A stretch of 64,000 nt of DNA from Trifolium pratense (GCF_020283565.1 NC_060061.1:44553362-44617361), one strand, 5' to 3'; counted from the stretch's first letter, positions 21,506-34,233 are shown. Numbers and translations are program-made. The notes: a model not told the origin generated them from the sequence alone.

Positions 21506-24067
21506 TTAGCAGCAACTTCTTGATAAGTAAAGAGTTCTTAACTGTGGAAGCATTGTAACCATTGAAAGAGGAAAAAGGCTTTTCAACTTGTTGCAGTTAT
21601 AGACTTCTATTTCTTTTAGCTTTGAAAAATACAATTCTGCAATAGGAAGCTGCACAAGTTCTTCATTTTCTGCAACAATTTGTTTCAATTCTTGACAATC
21701 GTAAACGCGAAGGTACATCAACTCTTGTAGGCTTCCATGTGTTTCCATGGAGAGCAAAAATTTCAATTCATCACAATCACCTACTGTTAAACGCTGAAGG
21801 CATTGGAAACTCCAAATCTAAAATGGAACATCCAAAGGTAAATGACCAAATAATATTGAGGTGGGTAGTATTACAAATATCAATAAGGAAAATAGCATAA
21901 ATACCACAAAACTATATAGCATTTCAATGAGTACTCACTTCTTTCAGATGATGTTGTCTCTGATCATCCTTCAAATTGAACCATGGTATAGCCAATTTTG
22001 GACATCCCAGTATGACTAGCATCTTCATAGATTGAGATGGCCACTTTGCTTGACAATTCTCTGGACACAATGCCAACGAGATTGTCAAGATAAAGCGGTT
22101 TGAGAGCTTCCAAATGAGGAAGCAAGACATGGTTTTGGTATTGGTGTGATGAAAGGTGTTCCTGATAACTTTCACCAAAACATATTCCAGCTTAGGAGCA
22201 CGTGATATACACATTTTTTGCAATTGTGCAAGTCCTTCGACATAACAAATTGGGAATATCGACTCTAAACTTTTACAATTAAAAATGTCAACATCCCTTA
22301 GTTTGGTCATCAAAAAATGAGAGTTCATTTGAGTTGGAATTATTTCCTCATTTGTATTACAACCACTATGTTCGTTTCCACTTGCACCAATTATATGTTT
22401 CAATTCATTGCAGCCACTTATTTTTAGTTGTTCTAGTTGTTGCATACTTTGAGCAAGAGATGCTGAGAAGAGCACTTCACCAGACCCGCAATCTGATAAG
22501 TTGAGGATCTTAAGATTTCTTAACGTACATTCCGATGGAAATATGTTACATAACCATATGCAATGTTGTATTTCAAGTTCCTCTAGTTTCTCAAGGTAGC
22601 GTAGAACTTGCATGGGCGGATCTCGACATAATTGTGTCAAGTTTTCCATACGCTGAAGGCGTAACTTGACCAAGTTGCAAATCAAATTATCTTCGTTGAA
22701 ATCATAGGTTGCATCGAAGATGCATTCTATCTTTTGGCAACTTGCAAGATGGAGGGAAGTCAAACCATTCATGCCTCCCACAACTCCAACCATATCTGGG
22801 ATGATATTCTTACATCCTCCATTGAGGCTTATAAAAGAAATTGTTTCAGCTATTTGCATAATATTCTTTTTGAATGCCTTCAACTTGGAGATATTAAAAT
22901 CTTCTACCTGAATAACTTTTTTCCCTTCTGGTGTGATTGGATGATTTAGTACAAACCTCTGCAACTTTGGAAGAGTAACAATGTCCACAGTGATCTCATG
23001 AAAGTATGCTTTTGGGTAGCTTGTCGAAGTGTACAACTCTTCAAGTTGTAAACATTTTCCAATTGCTCCATTATAGGTTTTTTGGAAAATATGACAGAGT
23101 GATAAATCTATTAGCTTCAGCCTTTTGAGTTCTCCTATTTTGTTAGGAAATTCATTGAAGTGAGAACGTCGCAAGTCAAGAACCTCAAGTCTTGTTAAGC
23201 TTGTTATGAAAGAAATGTCACCAAACTTGAATCCATTCAAGCGCAGAGTTCGAACATTTGTTAACAAGTGGGTTGATGGTGGCAATAATAATGGTATTAT
23301 TTGGGAAGTATAGTAATCAATGGTCACTGAAAAAACCTTGAGCTCTTCTATTCCTTCAAATGTTAAATGAGATATATCCAGGGAATTCCATGATCTACTC
23401 TCATTTATATTTAGCAATAGAATTTTAAGGCTTGGGGAATGCCATTGACGAAAAATTGGATTTTTGTTATACCACCATGAGGATGCTGCAAAACAATCTC
23501 TTAAACTAGCATCCTCGAGTTTGTCAATGCTTACCAGAATTTTGTGATTATCTGATCTTCTTGATATCCATAAGGCTATGTCACGAACCATGTCATGCAT
23601 CTTCACGCAACCATGCATCAGCAAACAAGAATCCAAAAGTTTGTTTATGTGTGCTTGGACCAAGTTCCTTGTTGATTGTAACGAGTATGTTCTTCCTAGA
23701 CGTAGTCCAATTGCATACCTCATTAAATCTTCTATTGGGATATGATAATCTTCTGGAAACATACAACACATCAGAAAGATCAACTCATGGCATACTTACA
23801 CTCATAGCATACTTTCTGTGGCGCACCATCTAATAGCTCACAGAATTCATCATCAATTCTTGCAAGTTTTTGGAATAAAGTCCAAGATTCATCTTCGGAC
23901 AAGAGCCCCAGATGAATTTTCTTTTGACAATCCATTAAATTACAAACATGTTCATTACGAGTTGCTACAAGAATTTTCCATCTGCGTCTATTAACATTGT
24001 CTAAGCGAATTCCTATATCCATCAAATGGATCTCACTCCATAGATCATCAAAATTAGTCGATGACAA
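21506..24067 (-). pseudogene. CC-NB-LRR (CNL) pseudogene with internal NB-ARC deletion
   Basis: Pieces run 24067-23784 (kinase-2 region FDDLWSEI, then RNBS-B/C ..LLSEDESWTLFQKLA), then 23783-21939 (..LIFLMCCMFPEDYHIPIEDL, KMHDMVRDIALWI, long LRR region), then exon 2 21817-21506 (..FLLSMETHGSLQELM). The P-loop is absent. About 90 residues between the RNBS-C/GLPL area and RNBS-D are deleted at 23784-23800, with a frame change. The splice donor GTGAGT at 21933-21938 matches intact paralogues. Exon 2 ends early after MLPQLRTLYLS. It cannot encode a working receptor as it stands. Confidence 0.88.
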
Positions 24068-25565
24068 AAAAACACACGATTCAAATAGTCCCCTAGAAAA
24101 GGAAATACTAAAGTAGGGTTTTAAATTGTGATTTCAATTAACTTTTTAACCTTTACATTACAGCAAAATCTAAGAAAATTTGGATATGTAAAGGTTCTCA
24201 AATCATTCACTTCAAGATCAAATGATCTTCAGCGTAATTACTCCAAGCTAGGCATCACAGGCAACAATGGAAATGGGGTTTGTCGAGGGAAGCGCAACCA
24301 AATTTGATAGGAATGGTGATTAATAATGAAGACCTAATGGTTTAAGCATCCTCATATAGCAGCTCTATTCGGAATTTGGCCAACCCTACTTGTCAATTCA
24401 TAGTCCAAAGAGTTAGGTATATTCCCTTTGTTTATCCTAGAATAGTACAATCTGCACATGGGAGGAGACAACTGCCATGTCATTTCTCTAGAACCTTCAT
24501 TCATATCCATTTGTGCCATTTTATCAATTTTGTTAATTCAACCATCACAACATTCAAAAAATATTTTGGAAGACTTTTCTTTCGGTTTCCGTTTTTATTC
24601 AAAAATTGTCTAATAACATAGCCGCAAATAATATAATAATCGATGGACCAGAGTGCACAGTGGAATATAGTGCACAACAAAATATACGGAAACGTTTAAA
24701 TTGTCTCTTTTTTGTGGAACTTGAACAAACAAATTATCTAGCACAATCAACACCAACAAGTGCTCCCGCCGAGGCACTAGTTAAGGAACTAAAAGAGGAA
24801 ATAAAAGAGAAGTTTTTTTTTTTGACGCTGAAATAAAAGAGAAGTTATGCATTGAAAAAATCAAAATTTAGATTTTTCATGTGTTGATTACACAATACTC
24901 AAGATAAACTTTCTACAATTGAATTCTTAACTAGTGCCCCTGGGGCACTATTTAGCATTTGCCTAAAAAAAATGTAAAAACTATAAATAAGAACACCTCA
25001 ATTTTAACTTGAAAAACTCTCGATATGAGAATAAAAAACCACGGGTCGTGAAGACTAAAGAAACAACTCCGCGGGTCTTTTCTTTTTTTTTTCTTTCTTT
25101 TACACTTGAAGTGGGATCCACATTCACTTTGAACCTCTCGGCTGCCTCTCATAATCTTTCAGAGGAATATCATCTTCTCTTAATTTCATCCTTATCAACA
25201 AAAAAAAGAAAAATCAAAATATTGATCAGCAGAGAACTAACTTAACACTAGGTACACGTACTCAAATAATGTATATGAATTATTTATTGAATGTCTAAAT
25301 ATAAACTATATTTATGTTGAACATTATTTGAAAGGAAACTATCTTCAGTAATGAGCAACATTAATCAATCAAAATCACAAGAACATTATTGAACATTATT
25401 TGCATAGCCAATTGTATCAGACTTAGGGTTATGTGAAATGATTCAAAATGAAGTTTTAGTTTGTTTTCTATCTCACTGTCCAAAAGTTGAACTAAATGAT
25501 TGCTCTATTAGAAAATTAAGAAAAAAAGTCAAAATACTGAATAGAAACATTGTTAATACTCCTAG
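24068..25565. other. Intergenic between CNL copies, with CNL 5' remnant
   Basis: 25150-25245 resembles 28815-28900 at the 5' end of the next CNL gene (shared 'tttcatccttat' and 'tcagcagag'), so it is probably the detached 5' end of the neighbouring pseudogene. A GTGCCCC palindrome lies at 24930-24960. Otherwise nothing is recognised. Confidence 0.5.
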
Positions 25566-28500
25566 CTAGCAAGGAAGAAAAGTTACCTGAATTTGTTTTA
25601 AGCTTGGAGCAGAATTGGGGCAATTGTATACGTCGATTTCTCGAAGTTTATCGGCATGTAACTTACAACCACGGCAGATGTCTACAAAATTCGGTAGAGA
25701 AGACAATCTTATCACATTCAAGTTTGGAAGAACAATTTCCATTGTATTCATAATGTTGTGGCTTTGACTATGTCTAAAAACCTCTTTAAGTGCAACAGAT
25801 TCTGATAAGCGAAGAGTGCTTAATTGTGGAAGCATTGTAACCATGGAAAGAGGGAAAAGACTTTCCAACTTGTTGCACTTTTTGACTTCTATATGTTTTA
25901 GCTTTGGAAAATACAATTCAGCATTTGCTTCAACAATTTGTTCCAATTCTTTACATTCGTAAACGTAAAGTTCCATCAACTCTGGCAGGCTTCCATGTGT
26001 TTCCATGGAGAATACACATTTCAGTTCATAACATTTGGTCACTTTTAAACGCCGAAGACATTGGAAACTCCAAATCAGTTCATAACATTTGGTCACTTTT
26101 AAACACTGACTCAACTTCAGATGTTTCAGCTTTGCGGGTGAGTTCTGAAATGGAATATCCAAAGGTAAAAACAAATAATATTGGGGTAAGTAGCATTACA
26201 AATATCAGTAAGAAAATGGCATAAATATTTGAATATGAGTACTTACTTCATTCAAATGATGTGTTCTTTTATCATAGCCAACGTTGAACGTGAACCATCG
26301 TGTAACCAATCTTTCACAATTATCTATGTTTAGTTTCCACAAAGACTGAGGAGGCCACTTAGCATGACAATGCTCTGGACACATCCCAATGAGATTGGGA
26401 AGTTGACTCAGTGTCAGATCTTCCAATTGAGGAAGTAAGACATGGTTTTGGTATTGGTAAGATGAAGGGCGTTCATGATTACATTCACCAAACACATATT
26501 TCTGCTCAGGAGCATGCGATATATCCATCTTTTTCAATCGTGGAAGTCCTTCGACATAAAAAATCGGAAATATTGACTCTAAACTTTGACAACTTGAAAT
26601 CTTAACTTCCCTTAGATTGGTCATAAAAAAATGAGAGTTCATTGGAGCTGGAATTATTTCCTCACTTGTATTATAACCACCATGTTTGCATCCACCGGAA
26701 GCAATTAAATGCTTCAAATTAAAGCATTCACTAATTGTTAGTTGTTCTAGTTGCTGCAGACTTTGAGCAACAGATTCTGAGAAGAGTACTTCATCTGTCT
26801 TGCAATGGTATAACCTGAGGATCTTAAGATTTTGCAAGTTACATTGCCTTGGAAATATGATGCGTAACTCCTTGCAATCATGTATGTCAAGTAGTTCTAG
26901 TTTCTCAAAGAACTGTAGTACTTGCAGAGGTGGACCATGACATAATTCTGTCAAATGATACATATACTTAAGGTGTAACTCAACCAACCTTGGAATCAAC
27001 TCATCTTCCTGGAAATCACAGGTTGTATCAAAGATGCATTCTATCTCACTACAATCAGTAAGATGAAGAGTAGACAAATTATTCATGCCTCCAACAAATC
27101 CAACCATATCTGGAATGATATTTACACTTCCTCCACGGAGGCCTTTCAAAGAAATTGTCTCAGCTATTTGCAGAATATTTTTGTTGGATGTCCTCAACTT
27201 TGAGATATCAAAATCATTTACTTGCACAACTCTAGTTCTTTCTGGAGTGATTGGATAACCAAGTACAAACCTTTGTAGATTTTGGAGAATACCAATATCC
27301 AGGATGATCTCATGGACATACTTAGGGTAACATTTTGAAGCATAAAACTCCTCTAGCTGTGAACATTTTCCTATTGCTCCATTATAGTAATACTGAAAAA
27401 TATGACATTCTGACAAATCTAGCAGCTTCAGGCTTCTAAGGTTTCCTATTTCGATAGGAAGCTCTTTGAACTCACAACGTCGCAAGTCAAGAATCTCTAG
27501 ACTTGTTAAGCTTGCTATGAAAGAAATGTCACCAAGCTTCAATCCATTTAAGCGCAGAGTTCGAACATTTGTCAACAGTTGGATTGATGGAGGAAATGAT
27601 ATTGGTACTATTTTGTAATTGATGGTTAGAGAGAAAACCTCAAGCCCTTGTATTCCTTCAAATGTTAAAGGTGATAAATCCAAGGAATTCAATGAACTAT
27701 GAGCAATGATATTTACCAATAACATTTTAAGATTTGGAGCATCCAATTGACAAAAAGAGGGATTTTCATTAAACCACCATGAAGATACTGCGAAACAATC
27801 TTTTACTCGGTTATCATTTGCCACAATGCTAAGTGGCATGTCAACATTTACCAAGATTTTGTTGTTATATGATCTATTTGCAATCCATAAGGTTGTGTCC
27901 CTAACCATGTCATTTATCTTCACGGAACCACGCATCTGCTTACTTGACTCAAAAAGTTTGTTTATGAGTGTTTGAATCAAGCTCCTGTTTGATTGTATAC
28001 CCAGTCCAAGTGCACACCTCATCAAATCTTCTGTTGGGATGTGATGTTCTTGGGGATAAAGAGAACACACTTGTAAGAGTTGTACTTCAGGCCTTGGCAA
28101 ATAATCATAGCATAATTTAAGACAATTCAAAGGATGTGTCACTCTTTCTTCATGATCCTCCAATGCCTCTAAATCTCTCAGCTTAGCTAATCCCGACTCC
28201 CACTCAATGTTTTGCTTACCTTTTAATGATGATGCCAAAGTTTTGATTGTTATTGGCAGTCCCTTGCATTCATCACAAAGTTTTCGCGGCACACCATCCA
28301 TCGAATCAGAGAACTGGTCGTCAACTTGTGCATGCTTCTGGAACAAAATCCATGATTCATCTTCAGATAAGATCCCCAAATAAATCTCCTTCTGACAATT
28401 CATCAAAGTGCATACATGTTGATCACTGGTGATTACAATGATCTTCCATGCTTCCTTATTAAAATCGTCCAAGTAAATCCCGATATCCTTCAAATTGAAC

Positions 28501-28907
28501 TCTTTCCATAAACTGTCTACTATGATAAGAATTCGCTTCTTTTCCTTCAAACTCATCCATAAATGTTGTCCTCCAATGGCTCTAATATCTGGAGTTTGAG
28601 ACACGGTGATTGATATAACCTCATCAAACATTTTCCGATCCTCAGCCTGCTTGCCAACTTGAGTTACAAGAGTTGTTTTTCCAGATCCACTCTCTCCATA
28701 CAATCCTATCATATGGATGGAGTCATCATTAAGTGTCTCAAAGAGTTCATCATAAGCTTTTTGTCTTGATACAAAATAAATGAAGTCTTCCACATCATTA
28801 CTTATGCTAGAAGAATCTTCTGACGCTTCTTCAGTTTCATCCTTATTTAACAAGAAAATAAAAACTTTGGTCAGCAGAGGTACTATCTTCACACCATGTA
28901 CGGTCAT
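25566..28907 (-). CDS. NB-LRR disease-resistance-type protein (CNL group)
   Basis: Exon 1 is 26247-28907 (donor GTAAGT) and exon 2 is 25566-26144 (acceptor TCAG), in phase, about 1079 aa. Motifs in order are P-loop GLYGESGSGKTTLV (residues about 68-81), kinase-2 IIVDSLWKEF, RNBS-C LSEDESWILF, GLPI (GLPL), RNBS-D QVCSLYPQEHHIPTEDL and KINDMVRD at the MHD position, then about 600 residues of LRR. NLRs are intracellular immune receptors that bind ATP and sense pathogen effectors. Relative to the paralogue at 29956 about 20 residues are missing after RNBS-A, the second kinase-2 Asp is Ser, and MHD reads IND. The coiled-coil exon is absent. The first ~20 residues look like intron read-through, since 'aataag' before GATGAA could be an acceptor. 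It may be a 5'-truncated or decaying gene. Confidence 0.8.
26022..26104 (-). repeat. 54-bp in-frame LRR duplication
   Basis: A 29-bp block at 26022-26050 recurs exactly at 26076-26104, offset 54 bp. In protein, KVTKCYEL occurs twice, 18 residues apart. The neighbouring paralogues have this segment once, so this is a recent in-frame LRR gain. Confidence 0.9.
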
Positions 28908-28915
28908 ATTTTAGA

Positions 28916-29065
28916 AACTTCGGGACCAATTTGAAACTTTTAAAAGCTTGAGGTACCAACTTGAAACTTTTAAAACATAAGGGACCAATTTGAAACAAAA
29001 TAAACATAAGGCACCAACTTGAAACCTAAAATAAACATAAGGGACCAAATGTGCAATTAAGCCTA
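28916..29065. repeat. Short tandem 'gggaccaatttgaaac' repeat
   Basis: About five degenerate ~30-bp units of 'aaacataagggaccaatttg' type stand directly upstream of the CNL open frame. They mark the point where homology to paralogous 5' exons is lost. Confidence 0.75.
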
Positions 29066-29463
29066 AAGTTTTTAAGCATATCATCTTTTTATTATATTTA
29101 TCTTATATTCTTTCTATATTTTTTTTAATATTTTTTAGTGACTTACCAAAAAAAAATATAATAAAGTTAATTACTATCAAATTTACTAAATTACAGTAAA
29201 TATTCCTAATCAAATTACTAATTTTTTATTAAAAAAATACACGGGACCATTATTTGTCACTGATGCATAAAAAATTGGATAAATATTTGTCATTGATAAT
29301 TTATTCATTTAATCAATTTTACAAGAAATAACACAATTGTTTCACTTATATTTTAACAATATTATATGACAAATTTTTAAATATTTTATTCTAAATAAAT
29401 TTTCACCTTTTTTTTTTAAGAAGCTAAATTAGCTCACCCAAATTGAATTTTTTTACCTTAATA

Positions 29464-29562
29464 TAATGACAAACTTAAATATCAAATAAAAGTCAATAGA
29501 CCGTGCAAATGCACGGGTCTTTTAATTAGTACATTTAAAAAATGCACGGGTCTTTTAACTAG
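29464..29562 (+). mobile_element. Helitron-type 3' terminus (double)
   Basis: The hairpin ccgtgc-aaat-gcacgg at 29501-29516 is followed by 'gtcttttaattag'. A second partial copy 'tgcacgggtcttttaactag' ends at CTAG 29559-29562, before T. Terminal hairpin plus CTAG inserted before T is the Helitron 3' signature. The sequence inward ('atgacaaacttaaatatc') matches the minus-strand terminus at 34234-34310. Confidence 0.75.
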
Positions 29563-29827
29563 TACATTTAAAAATGAATGTAATTAAAATACAGTCATTT
29601 GACTTGCTTAAAATTTCAAATCCTTTTAAATTTTTAATTACTCCATCCAAAACACTCGCAGTATATTCTTGTCTACCAACATGTTCATGGTTTACAATGG
29701 CAATGTTCTTAGCTTTAACCAATTTGTGACCTTTTGATAGTTTTCTAGCTTTATTAATTGTCAAAGGAAATTATTCAAACATTGAACTAAATAAAGTTGT
29801 TTTCAAAAAATTAACAAAACAAAAAGC

Positions 29828-29905
29828 CACTAGGATTGATGTGAGGGATTTGAGTAGTATGCATGAGTTTCTAGGTTCGATCCTCATTGGCAACATTGTA
29901 AATAA
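29828..29905 (+). mobile_element. tRNA-derived SINE, third family member
   Basis: It starts CCACTAGGATTGATGTGAGG, has the B box 'ggttcgatcct', and ends 'acattgtaaataaaaa'. The 10-mer taacaaaaca occurs on both sides, compatible with a target duplication. Confidence 0.75.
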
Positions 29906-29955
29906 AAATAACAAAACAGTCAAAATAACGAAGAAATTATTGTTAGTACTCCTAG

Positions 29956-32900
29956 TTAGCAAGGAAGAAGAGTCACCTGAATTTTTGTTAAGCCTGGAGC
30001 AATTTTGGGGCAGTTGGATATGTTGAATTGTAGAAGCTCAATGGCATGTAACTTACAACCATGGCAGATATCTACAAAATTTGGTAGATCGACCAATGTT
30101 ACTTCTGTCAAGTTTGGAAGAGAAATTTCCATTTTATTCACAATGTCCTCTCCTTGACCATGTCTAAAAACCACTTGAAGTTGAGTTGCTTTTGATAAGC
30201 GAAGAGTGATTAATTGTGGAAGCATTGTAACCATGAAAAAAGGGAAAACACTTTTCAGCTTGTTGCAGTTTTTGACTTCTATTTGCTCCAGCTTTGGAAA
30301 ATACAATTCAGCAGCATTAGAAAGCTGCAAAAGTTCTTCATTTGGTGCCGCAATTTGTTCCAATTCTTGACAATCGTAAACGCGAAGGCACATCAACTCT
30401 GGTAGGCTTCTATGTGTTTCCATGGAGAACAAACATTTCAATTCTTCACAATTACCCATTGTTAAATACTGAAGGCATTGGAAACTCCAAATCTGAAATG
30501 CAATATCAAAATGTAAATAACCAATAATATGTCAATGATAATCAAGGAAAATAGCACAAATATGAGTACTCACTTCATTCAGATGATGTTGGCTCTGATG
30601 ATAGCCAGCTTTCAAATTGAACCATGGTATTGCCATTTTTCGACAATTCTCTATGGTTAGTATTCTCAGAGACTGAGATGGCCAATTTGCTTGATAATTC
30701 TCTGGACACATCCCAACGAGATTGTCAAGATAATCCAGTTTTAGAACTTCTAAATGAGGAAGCATGCCATGGTTCAGGTTTTGGTGTGATGAAAGGTGTT
30801 CGTGATCACATTTACCAAACACATATTCCAGCTTAGGAGCATGTGATATAAGCATCTTTTGCAATTGTGGAACTCCTTCAACATAACAAAGAGGAAATAC
30901 CGACTCTAATCTTTGACAATCATAAATGTTAACATCCCTTATATTGGTCAAAAAAAAATGGGAGTTCATTGGTGCTGGAACTATTTCCTCACTTGTACTA
31001 CAGCCACCATGTTCGCTTCCACTTGCAGTAATTATATGCTTCAATTCACTGCAACCATGTATTGTTAGCTGTTCTAGTTGCTGCAAACTTTGAGCAATAG
31101 ATTCTGAGAAGAGTACTTCATTGGTCTTGCAATATGATAAGCTGAGGATCTTAAGATTTCTCAAGTTACATTGCGTTGGAAATATGATGTGTAATCTCCG
31201 GCAATTATCTATGTCAAGTACTTCTAGTTTCTCAAAGAAGTGTAATACTTGCAGAGGCGGACCATGATAAAGTTCTGTCAATTGATATACAGATTTAAGG
31301 CGTAACTCAACCAACCTGGGAATCATATCATCTTCCTTCAAATCACAAGTTGTATTAAAGATGCAATCTATCCCGCCATAATCATTAAGATGAAGAGTAG
31401 ACAAATTATTCATGCCTCCAACAAATCTAACCATATCTGGAATGATATTTGCACTTCCTCCACGATGGCCTTTCAAAGAAATTGTCTCAGCTATTTGCAG
31501 AATATTTTTGTCGGATGTCCTCAACCTTGAGATATCAAAATCAGTTAGTTCTACAACTCTAGTTCTTCCTGGAGTGATTGGATAACCAAGTACAAACCTT
31601 TGTAGATTTTGGAGAATACCAATATCCAGGATGATCTCATGGACATACTTATATGGGTAACATTTTGAAGCATATAACTCCTCTAGCTGTGAACATTTTC
31701 CTATTGCTCCATTATAGTAATATTGAAAAATATGACATTGAGACAAATCTAGCAGCTTCAGGCTTTCGAGGTTTCTTATTTCGATAGGAAGTTTGTTGAA
31801 GTAACAACGTCGCAAGTCAAGAACCTCTAGTCTTGTTAAGCTTGCTATGAAAGAAATGTCACCAAGCTTCAATCCATTTAAGCGCAGAGTTCGAACATTT
31901 GTCAACAATTGGATTGATGGAGGAAATGATATTGGCACTATTTTGTAATTGATGGTTAGAGAGAATACCTGAAGCCCTTGCATTCCTTCAAATGTTAAAG
32001 TTGATAAATCCAAGGAATTCAATGAACCATGAGCACTTATATTTATCAATAGCATTTTTAGATTTGGAGCATGCAATTGACAAAAAGAGGGATTTTCATT
32101 AAACCACCATGAAGATACTGCAAAACAATCTCTTATTCTGTTATCCTCTGCCACAGTGCTAAGCGGTTTGTCAACATTTACCAAGATTTTGCAATCATCT
32201 GTTCTATTTGCAATCCATAAGGCTGCATCACGAACTATGTTATGCATCTTCACAGAACTACGTGTCACCAAACAAGATTTTAGAAGTGTATTTATGGTTG
32301 CCTCCATCGAGCTCCTCATTAACTCTAACGATGATCTTTCATTCGTACTTAGTCCATGTGCATATCTCACCAAATCTTCTGATGGGATGCGATATTCTTC
32401 TGGAAAAAGAGCACACAATAGAAAGATTTTTTTTGCTCGTGTTGGCAAATGATCATAGCTTAATTTAGTAGATGGAAGGCAAGAAGTTGCTTTATCTTCG
32501 TCATCAGATGCCTTTGAATCCACTAACTTCTCATACGCCTGCTGCCACTCAATATCCTCCCTTTCATTGAATAATGACCCCACAATTTTGATTGCTAAGG
32601 GAAGTCCCATAGATGCATTGCATATTTGTCGTGGCACATCTTTCAATACCGTGGAGCGTTGGTCATCAATTTCTGCAAACGTTTGGAATAAATTCCAAGA
32701 CTCATCCTCGGACAAGAGCTCCAAATGAATCTTCTTTTGACATTTCATTGATGTACAAACACGCTCATCAGGTGTGGTTATGAGGATCTTCAAAGTTTTC
32801 TTGATATCATCATCTAATAGAATCCCGATATCCATCAATTTAAACTTTCCCCATAAATTGTTTACTATGAAAAGAATTCGCTTCTTTTGTTTTGAATTTA

Positions 32901-33435
32901 AACACAGCCATAATTCTTGTGCTCTTCCATTCTCACTATGTTTCTCCAGTTTCAATTTTAACATATCCGCAATTTCTCCTTGAATGGCTCTAATATTTGG
33001 AGTTTGAGTCACAGTGATTAATATAACCTTATCAAACATTTTCCGATCCTCAGCCTGCTTGCCAACTTGAGTAACAAGAGTTGTTTTCCCACATCCACCC
33101 TCTCCATACAATCCTATCATATGGACGGAATCATCATTCAGTGCCTTAAAGAGTTCATCATAAGCCTGTTTTCTTGATCCAAAATAAATGAAGTCCTCAG
33201 ATGCAGCCTGATACTGAATACCTGGTAGTGAATCAAGACGAGAAAATGGTTGAATATTGCCTATGAATTTTCCAATTGCCTTTATCATTTGCTTGGGGAA
33301 AAGATATTGCCTAAGGATAGGTCTTGCCAAATATATAGCCGCCGCCACTGCAGTTGCAACGGTCACAACAATCACAATCATATTCGCAATCACATCTGCC
33401 ATCATCACGTAAAGGCAACCTGATAATAGAATCAT
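29956..33435 (-). CDS. NB-LRR disease-resistance-type protein (CNL), most complete copy
   Basis: Exon 1 is 30574-33435 (donor GTGAGT) and exon 2 is 29956-30492 (acceptor TCAG), in phase, about 1132 aa. The likelier start is the ATG ATG at 33402-33407 (MMADVIAN), 10 codons in. The N-terminus has a hydrophobic stretch (residues about 17-38, IVIVVTVATAVAAAIYL) instead of a classic EDVID coiled coil, as in the At4g27190-like CNL group. NB-ARC motifs are GLYGEGGCGKTTLV, VILITVTQTPNIRAIQGEIADML, kinase-2 ILFIVNNLW, LSEDESWNLF, GLPLAIKI, FLLCALFPEEYRIPSEDL and KMHNIVRDAALWIA. LRRs follow to the end. Both kinase-2 acidic residues are Asn and MHD is MHN, which may affect nucleotide switching. LRRs are nearly the same as in the copy at 25566. 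Cytoplasmic or membrane-linked immune receptor role is from family knowledge. Confidence 0.87.
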
Positions 33436-33471
33436 TTGTTATTATCACAAGAGTCACATCTGCCATCATCA
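33391..33471 (-). repeat. Duplicated start-codon segment of the CNL gene
   Basis: 'cacatctgccatcatcacg' (minus: ATG ATG GCA GAT GTG) occurs at 33391-33409 and again at 33455-33473, offset 64 bp. The upstream copy is out of frame with the receptor and would act as an upstream start if transcribed. Confidence 0.8.
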
Positions 33472-33540
33472 CGAAAGTGCGAGAGTCTTAAAGAGGAAAT
33501 GAATTCTCCTTATAAGCATCAACTATCAAACTTAATGCAT

Positions 33541-33735
33541 GTTTAAGTGAAAGCATCATACCTTTTCTTGGAGTGGATTTCTCAAGCAGCAAATGCTCAC
33601 TTTGTCAGCTTGGCTTGGTTGGGAATCACAGTCCCTGTCACATATGCAGAGAATGATATATACTTGTGTTTGCACTTTTGCCTTAGACACACAATACGGT
33701 TCCTTTTGCTTTGCAAGTACTCACACTCTGTCAGC
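33541..33735 (-). promoter_or_regulatory. CNL 5' leader region (reference copy)
   Basis: Just upstream of the most complete CNL gene. On the minus strand it carries a donor-like AAG|GTATGATGC near 33560. Its blocks ('gaaagcatcatacctt', 'gatttctcaag', 'tgggaatcaca', 'tatgcagagaa', 'gttcc') recur in three places lacking a gene: 34720-34930, 39700-39920 and 41560-41800. It is probably a 5' UTR with intron or the promoter. Confidence 0.55.
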
Positions 33736-33839
33736 AACAAGTCAACGAAATATATCAACGAATTGATTTTGTATAATTCTAATTTAATAAAATTAATATA
33801 AGTACCAAACTGCAAATGGCATTCCTCTATTTTAGAAAT

Positions 33840-34233
33840 TTATAGGATGTTTTTAGAGTATATTTTAGGTTTATTTCATTGTAATTTAGTAGTTTTAGAC
33901 ACTAATTCATGGCAAATAACTAAGGATTTAGTTTACTTTAAGAAGAAACAAGAGTCGGAAGAAATTGCACAAAAATAGGTGAAAATGACCAAAACGTGAC
34001 CTTACATCGTGCCACCATCAGAAGGCATCGTGCCACGATACGGATTGATTAAATTGAAGAAAATCTGCTAATTTTTAGAGAAAATCAGGCAGCCATCGTG
34101 CCACGATGAGAGAAATTTATTTGAACAAAATCTTGCGAAAAAAGAAAAATATGGGAAAATCTGCACCCATCGTGCCATGATGGGATCCATCGTGCCACGA
34201 TAGGGACCTAATAGCACGTGTTTTCACTATAAA
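33840..34233. repeat. Dispersed repeat with 'atcgtgccacgat' motifs
   Basis: Four to five copies of the near-palindrome 'atcgtgccacgat' lie between 34010 and 34205 in LTR-like AT-rich sequence. The repeat ends at the Helitron terminus at 34234. No coding sequence. Confidence 0.6.

Noticed and set aside
24606..24836. 76-aa frame between CNL copies
   Set aside because: No family features, and it ends in a poly-T-derived Phe run.
29555..29764. 69-aa minus-strand frame
   Set aside because: It overlaps the Helitron end and the 3' flank shared by CNL copies. No conserved frame.
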